Of a stretch of DNA of 64,000 bases, positions 57,248 to 64,000 are shown one piece after another. This DNA comes from Bacillus weihaiensis (GTDB lineage Bacteria; Bacillota; Bacilli; Bacillales; Bacillaceae), in assembly GCF_001889165.1 (NCBI RefSeq), contig NZ_CP016020.1, forward strand, positions 1,524,501 to 1,588,500. The letters run 5' to 3'. The first letter of the stretch is position 1. Every line of letters begins with the position of its first letter. The notes beneath the pieces are model-generated. The model made no database searches. It was not told the origin of the DNA and saw nothing but the letters and a program-made list of their open reading frames with translations. The position numbers were made by a program, and so were the translations under genes.

Positions 57248-57293
57248 GTTTCATATGTCATGTAATTGTCATTACATATAAGCTTTCTTCACA

Positions 57294-57322
57294 GAGCCCC
57301 TTGTAAAAGGGGCTTTTCCTTT
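57294..57322 (+). terminator. terminator of hbs
   Basis: AGCCCCTT (57295-57302) pairs with AAGGGGCT (57307-57314), followed by TTTCCTTTG. Confidence 0.8.
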
Positions 57323-57385
57323 GTTGTTTTTACTAAGATAATCGTATTCATTCAGTAACAGAAAGACTATTATACATACTTATTT

Positions 57386-57415
57386 TTGCTTTTAGCCGCG
57401 TTTATATGCTAGAAT
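57386..57415 (+). promoter_or_regulatory. promoter of folE-mtrB
   Basis: TTGCTT (57386-57391) and TAGAAT (57410-57415) with 18 bases between; TGC just before the -10 makes it an extended -10. Confidence 0.58.
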
Positions 57416-57444
57416 CTGTATCAAACAATGATCAGGAGGACAAT

Positions 57445-58014
57445 ATGGGACAAGTTAATCATGAGCAAATTGAACATGCAGTTAGATTAATACTTGAGGC
57501 AATTGGTGAAGATCCAACACGTGAAGGTTTGGTAGATACTCCTAAAAGAGTGGCAAAAATGTATGCTGAAGTTTTCAGTGGATTAAATGAAGAACCTTCA
57601 GAGTACTTTCAGACTGTTTTTGGTGAAGATCATGAGGAACTAGTTCTTGTAAAGGATATCCCATTTTATTCAATGTGTGAACATCATTTAGTCCCTTTTT
57701 TTGGTAAAGCACATGTAGCATATATTCCAAAAGGCGGTAAAGTTACTGGTCTTAGTAAATTGGCAAGAGCTGTAGAAGCTGTAGCAAAAAGACCGCAGTT
57801 GCAGGAAAGAATTACATCAACAATAGCAGATAGTATTAGTCATTCCCTTCATCCGCACGGTGTAATGGTGGTAGTTGAGGCTGAACACATGTGTATGACG
57901 ATGAGAGGGGTTAAAAAGCCAGGTGCAAGAACGATTACCTCGGCGGTTCGAGGAGTATTTCAAAAAGATGATGCTTCTAGACAAGAAGTGTTAGCATTAA
58001 TCAAAGGGTTTTAA
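57445..58014 (+). CDS. folE: GTP cyclohydrolase I FolE (MtrA)
   Basis: First enzyme of folate synthesis, GTP to dihydroneopterin triphosphate. 189 residues. Zinc ligands in [11 protein letters not shown] and HMCMTMRG (Cys, His, Cys) are intact; [13 protein letters not shown] and RPQLQERIT are family marks. I start at ATG 57445 with AGGAGGAC upstream; the frame to 57406 overlaps the promoter. Forms the mtrAB operon with mtrB as in B. subtilis. Confidence 0.95.
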   Translation: MGQVNHEQIEHAVRLILEAIGEDPTREGLVDTPKRVAKMYAEVFSGLNEEPSEYFQTVFGEDHEELVLVKDIPFYSMCEHHLVPFFGKAHVAYIPKGGKVTGLSKLARAVEAVAKRPQLQERITSTIADSISHSLHPHGVMVVVEAEHMCMTMRGVKKPGARTITSAVRGVFQKDDASRQEVLALIKGF

Positions 58015-58056
58015 CTTTATATTAGGAAATGAAATATAAAACGGGTAGGTGTAACA

Positions 58057-58281
58057 ATGAGTCAAAAAAATGACTTTGTAGTGATAAAAGCTATTGAAGA
58101 TGGTGTGAATGTTATTGGTCTAACTAGAGGATCAGATACGCGTTTTCATCACTCTGAGAAACTAGACAAAGGTGAAGTTATGATCGCACAATTCACAGAA
58201 CATACCTCTGCGATAAAAATTAGAGGAAAAGCTCAAATCCAAACTAGTATTGGTGAATTAGAGAGTGATTCAAGAAAATGA
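58057..58281 (+). CDS. mtrB: trp RNA-binding attenuation protein TRAP (MtrB)
   Basis: 74 residues; forms an 11-subunit ring that binds (G/U)AG repeats of trp leader RNA when charged with tryptophan. [40 protein letters not shown] and [13 protein letters not shown] contain the tryptophan pocket and the RNA-contacting Lys/Lys/Arg. No trp operon or TRAP target is seen in the window. ATG 58057 is 43 bases after folE; a short terminator begins in its stop codon. Confidence 0.95.
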   Translation: MSQKNDFVVIKAIEDGVNVIGLTRGSDTRFHHSEKLDKGEVMIAQFTEHTSAIKIRGKAQIQTSIGELESDSRK

Positions 58282-58305
58282 GCAGGGTACCCTGCTTTTA
58301 TTTGC
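58281..58305 (+). terminator. terminator of folE-mtrB
   Basis: AGCAGGG (58281-58287) pairs with CCCTGCT (58290-58296), followed by TTTATTTG. Confidence 0.8.
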
Positions 58306-58351
58306 GTTTAACATTCATTTAGAGTTGTACAATACCAATACTGATAAACTG

Positions 58352-58360
58352 TGTTATAAT
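58352..58360 (+). promoter_or_regulatory. candidate promoter of hepS-menG-hepT
   Basis: TGT followed by TATAAT (58352-58360), an extended -10, 180 bases before hepS. No good -35. Confidence 0.42.
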
Positions 58361-58540
58361 ATAAAATATCTGTAATATTCTATTTTTAAAAAAATTGTGG
58401 AGTAAGGTACGAAGAATACACTTATTATAAAGTGATTAGCTCGTCCTCTTTTTTCACACTGACCGACAAATACTAGTTTGTTATAAGTACTGGTATAAAA
58501 TAGAGATATAAATGTTAAATTGGGGACAAGGGTGATCTAT

Positions 58541-59296
58541 TTGCAGGAATTAGTTGTACAATTAGCGAAAATTAAAACAGACTTAGAAAAAAAGCTAAAT
58601 CATCCATTTTTGGGCAAACATCTACCTTCTCCAGTAATAGATGAAGATAAGTTATTATTATTATATGCAATTTTTGATGAGATGGACCTTTCAGATGAGC
58701 TTAAAGAACATTATATTATTACCGCCATGCTCGTTCAAATCGCCCTTAATACACATGATGATGTATCAACAAAAAACGATATTAATTCACAAGAATTTTT
58801 TGAAAGACAATTAACTGTATTAGCTGGGGATTATTTTAGTGGATTATATTATTTAGTATTATCAGAAGTTAAGGATATTGATATGATAAAGGTATTTGCG
58901 CTAGCAATTAAAGAAATTAACGAACACAAGATAAAGCTTTATCATGAAGACGAGAGTAAAGAATTATCTATTTTGGAAAGCTTAGAGGTTGTTGAAACTT
59001 CTTTATTTAAGAGAATTACACAATATTATAAGTTAGACTTTCATCGTTTGTTGGCTAGTAAATTCCTCATATATAAAAGGCTATCTCATGAAAAATTTCA
59101 TAGTTATGATAAGGGAATATTACCATTTTCCTATCTGACTAAAGCATGTAGTGAATTAGTTGAAGAAACGACGTTATTACTAAATGATTCGACGTTTAAG
59201 AATCCTGAAATTAAGAAATTACTTGTGAAACGTCTTCATGCAATTCAATTTTATGAATCATTACATGATAATAATGCTGTGGAAGAAGGTCTGTGA
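58541..59296 (+). CDS. hepS: heptaprenyl diphosphate synthase component 1 HepS
   Basis: Non-catalytic partner of HepT in making the C35 side chain of menaquinone-7. 251 residues, as in B. subtilis. No DDxxD site, as expected; [13 protein letters not shown] and [17 protein letters not shown] are typical. The start is TTG 58541 with AAGGGTGAT upstream; TTG 58520 and GTG 58532 are in frame but lack a site. menG starts two bases past the stop. Confidence 0.9.
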   Translation: MQELVVQLAKIKTDLEKKLNHPFLGKHLPSPVIDEDKLLLLYAIFDEMDLSDELKEHYIITAMLVQIALNTHDDVSTKNDINSQEFFERQLTVLAGDYFSGLYYLVLSEVKDIDMIKVFALAIKEINEHKIKLYHEDESKELSILESLEVVETSLFKRITQYYKLDFHRLLASKFLIYKRLSHEKFHSYDKGILPFSYLTKACSELVEETTLLLNDSTFKNPEIKKLLVKRLHAIQFYESLHDNNAVEEGL

Positions 59297-59298
59297 TC

Positions 59299-60006
59299 AT
59301 GGGTCAATCAAAAGAAGAAAGAGTACATAATGTTTTTGAAAAAATCTATAAAAACTATGATCAAATGAATTCCGTTATAAGCTTTCAACGTCATAAGGCA
59401 TGGCGTAAAGAGACAATGAAACGAATGAAAGTGATGCCTGGACAGCAAGCTCTAGATGTATGCTGTGGGACAGCTGATTGGAGTATTGCGTTAGCCCAAG
59501 AGGTAGGAGCTGAAGGAAAGGTAATAGGACTTGATTTTAGTCAGAATATGCTTAAAATTGGTCAAGAAAAAATAGAGCAATTACCTTCCAGTAATATCGA
59601 GCTAATTCATGGGAATGCAATGAGTTTACCATTTGAGGATAATAGTTTTGATTTTGTAACAATTGGATTCGGGTTAAGAAATGTACCTGATTATATGCAA
59701 GTACTTAAAGAAATGCACCGTGTGCTCAAGCCAGGTGGAAAAGCGGTCTGCTTAGAAACTTCTCAGCCAACCCTTCCTGTATTTAAACAATTCTTTGCAT
59801 TTTATTTTCGTTATATTATGCCAGTATTTGGGAAAATTTTCGCTAAAAGTTATTCTGAATATTCATGGTTACAAGAATCGGCTCGTGATTTTCCAGGAAT
59901 GAAGGAATTAGCTGCAATGTTTGAAGAAGCGGGATTTGATAAAGTAGAAGTAAAAGCATTTACTGGTGGAGCGGCTGCAATGCATGTAGGATTGAAAAAT
60001 AAATAA
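59299..60006 (+). CDS. menG: demethylmenaquinone methyltransferase MenG (UbiE family)
   Basis: SAM-dependent methyltransferase, last step of menaquinone synthesis. 235 residues. SAM site [46 protein letters not shown] (here split), and [13 protein letters not shown] match UbiE. I start at ATG 59299; GTG 59293 is also in frame. Lies between hepS and hepT (B. subtilis menH). Confidence 0.94.
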   Translation: MGQSKEERVHNVFEKIYKNYDQMNSVISFQRHKAWRKETMKRMKVMPGQQALDVCCGTADWSIALAQEVGAEGKVIGLDFSQNMLKIGQEKIEQLPSSNIELIHGNAMSLPFEDNSFDFVTIGFGLRNVPDYMQVLKEMHRVLKPGGKAVCLETSQPTLPVFKQFFAFYFRYIMPVFGKIFAKSYSEYSWLQESARDFPGMKELAAMFEEAGFDKVEVKAFTGGAAAMHVGLKNK

Positions 60007-60021
60007 ACATTCACTGTGTTT

Positions 60022-60090
60022 ATAGACCACTTTGTGATTAAAGAGTAACTTCTATCCGACAAGGGATCACTCTAAAAAAGTGGTCTTTCC
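60022..60090 (+). terminator. hairpin behind menG
   Basis: AGACCACTTT (60022-60031) pairs with AAAGTGGTCT (60076-60085), with an inner GTGAT/ATCAC stem, followed by TTCC. It may reduce transcription into hepT, which is 360 bases further; nothing else is seen in that gap. Confidence 0.65.
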
Positions 60091-60369
60091 TACTTTTTTA
60101 AACGAAAGTAGTGGGAAATGTGTTACGATATATGAATATATGGGTGTAAGAAAAGAAGCTATGCTGTTTTTTCTGAAGACGATAATTACTTAGTTTTCGT
60201 CATCGGAATTTACACTGGTGGGTTTTTATTGTTCGTTTTTATCCTTACCCTACTGTAAGTTTTTACAGGCTCTGAACTTCAAGGACATAGAAGACATTTT
60301 AACAGCTACGAATGATAAATAATCTAGCCCATTTGTAAGGCCACAAAAAGAAGTAGTAAGGTGAATAAT

Positions 60370-61332
60370 ATGAAATTTAAAGCATTATTTTCTTTTTTAA
60401 ATAATGAACTTTCCATTATTGAACAGGAACTTGAGAAAACAGCAGTTTCTGAATACCCTTTGATAAAAGAGGCGAACCTTGAGCTTTTACAAGCCGGTGG
60501 AAAACGTATTCGTCCTGCTTTTGTACTTCTATCATCGATGTTTGGGGACTTTGACATACACAAGGTTAAACATGTCGCAGTCGCACTAGAGACAATACAT
60601 ATGGCTTCTCTAGTACATGATGATGTTATTGATGATGCCCAATTGCGCCGAGGTAAGCCCACTGTGAAATCAAAGTGGGATAATAGAATCGCGATGTATA
60701 CTGGGGATTACCTGCTTGCTCGGTCACTAGAAGTAATGACAAACGTTAAAGACCCACTAGCGCACAAGATTTTGTCAAATGCTATTGTTGAAGTTTGTTT
60801 AGGAGAGATTGAACAAATTAAAGATAAGTATGATGTGGACCAGTCGTTTCGTACATACCTAAAACGTATTAAGAGGAAAACAGCTCTATTAATAGCTGTA
60901 AGTTGCCAATTGGGAGCTCTTTCAGCTGGTGCACCTGAAGAAATACATAGAAAGCTCTATTGGTTTGGCTATTATGTAGGAATGTCCTTTCAGATAACAG
61001 ATGATATTTTAGATTTTACCGCAACAGAAAAAGAGCTTGGCAAGCCTGTAGGAGGAGACCTTTTACAAGGGAATATTACGTTACCTGTATTATATGCTCG
61101 TGAAATACCAGGATTTAAAAGTAGATTAGAGAGCATTTCCATTCATACTAAACAAGAGGAAATGAAGCCTATTTTAGATGTTATCCAAAACTCAGATGTG
61201 ATTGATAAATCAGCAAGGGTAAGTGACATGTATCTTCAAAAGGCTTTTGATATTTTAGAGACTCTTCCTAAAAATAAGGCAAGATCGACTCTTTATAGCA
61301 TTGCTAAGTATATTGGAAAAAGAAAATTTTAA
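60370..61332 (+). CDS. hepT: heptaprenyl diphosphate synthase component 2 HepT
   Basis: Catalytic prenyltransferase subunit. 320 residues. First aspartate-rich motif D84-D-V-I-D-D89, second DDILDF, GGKRIRP and the KTALLIAVSC and QGNITLPV segments are present. I start at ATG 60370, with AAGGTGA upstream; GTG 60361 is inside that site. Product C35 is joined to the menaquinone ring. ndk follows after 111 bases. Confidence 0.95.
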   Translation: MKFKALFSFLNNELSIIEQELEKTAVSEYPLIKEANLELLQAGGKRIRPAFVLLSSMFGDFDIHKVKHVAVALETIHMASLVHDDVIDDAQLRRGKPTVKSKWDNRIAMYTGDYLLARSLEVMTNVKDPLAHKILSNAIVEVCLGEIEQIKDKYDVDQSFRTYLKRIKRKTALLIAVSCQLGALSAGAPEEIHRKLYWFGYYVGMSFQITDDILDFTATEKELGKPVGGDLLQGNITLPVLYAREIPGFKSRLESISIHTKQEEMKPILDVIQNSDVIDKSARVSDMYLQKAFDILETLPKNKARSTLYSIAKYIGKRKF

Positions 61333-61443
61333 ATTTTATCCATAAATCTTCACCCCTTACATTGCAATCATAATAACGACATGGTATTATTTTCTTGGGG
61401 TATGAAAGCCTATACATAATTTTCTAGGGGTGGAGAATTTATT

Positions 61444-61890
61444 ATGGAAAAAACATTTTTAATGGTTAAACCTGATGGTGTACAGCGTCAACTTATCGGG
61501 GAAATTATTTCTAGATTTGAAAGTAAGGGCTTACAACTTGTAGGTGCCAAATTAATGACAATTCCAACTGAACTAGCTGAAACGCATTACGGAGAACATG
61601 AAGGTAAGCCATTTTATGATTCTTTAGTAAAATTTATTACATCTGGTCCAGTTTTTGCTATGGTTTGGCAAGGTGAAAATGTTGTAGAGCTATCTAGAAA
61701 AATGATGGGGAAAACGAATCCGAAAGATGCAGATCCTGGCACAATCCGAGGAGATTATTGCATGGTTGTGGATAAGAATATTATTCATGGTTCTGATTCT
61801 CCTGAAAGTGCAGAAAGAGAAATTTCATTATTTTTTAATCAGAACGAACTTGTAGAGTATTCTAAACTAATTAACGAATGGACTTATTAA
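61444..61890 (+). CDS. ndk: nucleoside diphosphate kinase Ndk
   Basis: Balances NTP pools. 148 residues. Active-site H115 lies in [16 protein letters not shown], and [11 protein letters not shown] and [11 protein letters not shown] are conserved. GGGGTGGAG precedes ATG 61444. Strong terminator after it. Confidence 0.96.
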   Translation: MEKTFLMVKPDGVQRQLIGEIISRFESKGLQLVGAKLMTIPTELAETHYGEHEGKPFYDSLVKFITSGPVFAMVWQGENVVELSRKMMGKTNPKDADPGTIRGDYCMVVDKNIIHGSDSPESAEREISLFFNQNELVEYSKLINEWTY

Positions 61891-61902
61891 GATATGACGT
61901 AA

Positions 61903-61927
61903 AAGCTAGCGGAAGCTAGCTTTTTTT
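61903..61927 (+). terminator. terminator of ndk
   Basis: AAGCTAGC, GGAA, GCTAGCTT, then TTTTT (61903-61927). Confidence 0.9.
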
Positions 61928-62050
61928 CGTTCTCATGGATAGTAGTTGGCTGCAGTATGGAAGAATAACAAAATTACGAGATACCTTTCTTTAAAAATTT
62001 CGCAAATTCCCACAAATATAAGCTATACTATTACATATTCGGGAACATAA

Positions 62051-62872
<822 letters not shown>

Positions 62873-63198
62873 TCCGTTTAGAAGAACAAGTTAAAAAAGA
62901 TTTTGATTTACCATCTTGTATGGTGTTCAAGATACCACTTTTAAAAACAAGACTCCTTCATTCTGAGAGCAGGTGAGTACAAGTCTCCCTCAAGGAGGAA
63001 TGAAGTTATTTTTGCATTGTTTTGCTTTACGTTTTTATAGTACAAAACTAAAGAGCGATAAAGGGTAAGGAAAAGGGTAGAAAAACCGAAAAAAACTCGT
63101 ATTGTTTTATAAAGTTGAAATAATTCTATTTTTTTTATACAACTTATGATATATTATTCTTACTTAAAAGCGTTAGTGCGTTGAAGGGAGAGAGTGAA
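62873..63198. other. gap between cheR and aroC
   Basis: A hairpin with tail (CTTCATTC 62956-62963 and GAATGAAG 62998-63005, then TTATTTTT) probably ends cheR. TTGAAA (63115-63120) with TACAAC 17 bases on, or TATACA, may be the aroC promoter. No T-box or other leader seen. Confidence 0.5.
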
Positions 63199-64000
63199 AT
63201 GAGGTATTTAACTGCTGGAGAATCACATGGACCTCAATTAACAGCTATAGTTGAAGGTGTACCGTCAGGCTTAAATATAACGGCAGAGATGATTAATAAG
63301 GATTTAGCCAGAAGACAAAAAGGACATGGTCGCGGTAGAAGAATGCAAATTGAAAAGGATCAGGTTCAGTTATTAGGTGGCGTTCGTCATGGGAAAGCAT
63401 TAGGTTCACCAATCTCATTAGTTGTAGAGAATAATGACTGGAAGCATTGGACTAAAATTATGGGTGTTGAACCGATTTCTAATGAAGAAGAACAAGAAGT
63501 TAAACGACAAATATCCAGACCGCGCCCAGGACATGCTGACTTAGTTGGAGCTATTAAATATGGGCATCGTGATATGAGAAATGTATTAGAGCGTTCTTCT
63601 GCACGGGAAACAACTGTTCGAGTGGCAGTAGGGTCATTAGCTAAACAAATTTTAGCAGAGCTTGGTATAAAAGTAGTTGGACATGTCCTAGAGATTGGCG
63701 GTATTAGAGCTGAAAATACAAACTATAAAGATATAGAGGATCTTTTGAACGTAACAGAGGAATCACCAGTTAGATGTTACGACAAAGAAACAGAACAAAA
63801 AATGATGGACGCTATTGATCAAGCAAAGGCCAATGGTGACTCAATCGGAGGTATAGTTGAGGTTGTAGTGGAAGGGTTGCCAGCTGGTATTGGAAGCTAT
63901 GTACATTACGATCGAAAGCTTGATAGTAAAATTGCCGGTGCAATTGTAAGTATTAATGCGTTTAAGGGCGTTGAATTTGGCATCGGATTTGAAGCTGCAC
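63199..64000 (+). CDS. aroC: chorismate synthase AroC (B. subtilis aroF), 5' part
   Basis: Partial: 267 codons, running off the window. Converts EPSP to chorismate with reduced [52 protein letters not shown] and RSSARETT are canonical. ATG 63199 follows AAGGGAGAGAGTG. First gene of the aromatic amino acid cluster in B. subtilis (aroF-aroB-aroH-trp). Confidence 0.95.
   Translation, partial: MRYLTAGESHGPQLTAIVEGVPSGLNITAEMINKDLARRQKGHGRGRRMQIEKDQVQLLGGVRHGKALGSPISLVVENNDWKHWTKIMGVEPISNEEEQEVKRQISRPRPGHADLVGAIKYGHRDMRNVLERSSARETTVRVAVGSLAKQILAELGIKVVGHVLEIGGIRAENTNYKDIEDLLNVTEESPVRCYDKETEQKMMDAIDQAKANGDSIGGIVEVVVEGLPAGIGSYVHYDRKLDSKIAGAIVSINAFKGVEFGIGFEAA

Noticed and set aside
56764-57261. 165-codon minus-strand frame over hbs
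   Set aside because: It is antisense to the conserved HBsu gene and has no recognisable protein features.
62873-63198. T-box leader or TRAP-binding (G/T)AG repeats before aroC
   Set aside because: No T-box sequence and no regularly spaced triplets were found; only a hairpin and a candidate promoter.

Overview
The window is a chromosomal segment of a low-GC, endospore-forming Bacillaceae (Bacillus sensu lato). Evidence: AT-rich DNA, strong GGAGG-type ribosome binding sites, frequent TTG/GTG starts, spore genes (dacB-spmAB, sleB-ypeB, spoIVA, prsW) and a gene order that follows the Bacillus subtilis lysA-to-aroF segment closely, here almost entirely on the + strand. No rRNA, tRNA, CRISPR array, prophage or intact insertion sequence was seen. 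The window opens inside lysA and closes inside the chorismate synthase gene.

Layout: 1-6.6 kb holds the end of lysA, a DUF1002 gene, ppiB, an FMN riboswitch with ribE-ribBA-ribH-ribT (no ribD), a DUF309 gene and a 31-residue YjcZ-type membrane peptide. 6.9-12.3 kb holds scpAB (condensin partners), dacB-spmA-spmB (spore cortex) and rluB. 12.4-18.7 kb holds the cytochrome c maturation genes resABC and the resDE two-component system. 19.2-25.8 kb holds a cobalamin adenosyltransferase with a GNAT enzyme, sigX-rsiX behind a recognisable ECF promoter, an M23/LysM hydrolase, a second FMN riboswitch with ribU, and ferredoxin. 26-33.8 kb holds ypbB-recQ-ypbD-ypbE, ypbF, ypbG, a CarH-like B12-dependent MerR regulator and the MecA paralogue ypbH. 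34.5-44.4 kb holds gudB, ypdA, ansA, prsW, sleB-ypeB, motI, ypfB, cmk and plsC. 45.5-56.1 kb holds ypfD (S1 repeats), fni, ypzI, yphA-yphB-ypzH, der, gpsA, yphE-yphF and spoIVA. 57-64 kb holds hbs, folE-mtrB, hepS-menG-hepT-ndk, cheR and the aroC start.

Functional links: two FMN riboswitches control riboflavin synthesis and uptake. hepS/hepT/menG make menaquinone, and fni makes its isoprenoid precursor; resABC/resDE serve the respiratory chain that uses it. dacB, spmAB, spoIVA, sleB, ypeB, yphA/yphB and prsW serve sporulation or envelope stress. The cobalamin adenosyltransferase and the B12-binding regulator could form an AdoCbl supply-and-sense pair about 12 kb apart.

The least explained part is the intergenic DNA. 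Many gene-free gaps carry degenerate copies of several dispersed repeat families: one starting just behind rho-independent terminators (up to seven copies), a GC-richer element with terminal inverted repeats, a GAGGCTGGGAC hairpin present in both orientations and once with a 79-bp insert, and a small GAAAATCC/GGATTTT hairpin element. I saw no clearly new multi-gene system. The best leads are these repeats, the loss of ribD from the rib operon, the B12 regulator, and inverted repeats placed on the resA and spoIVA promoters.
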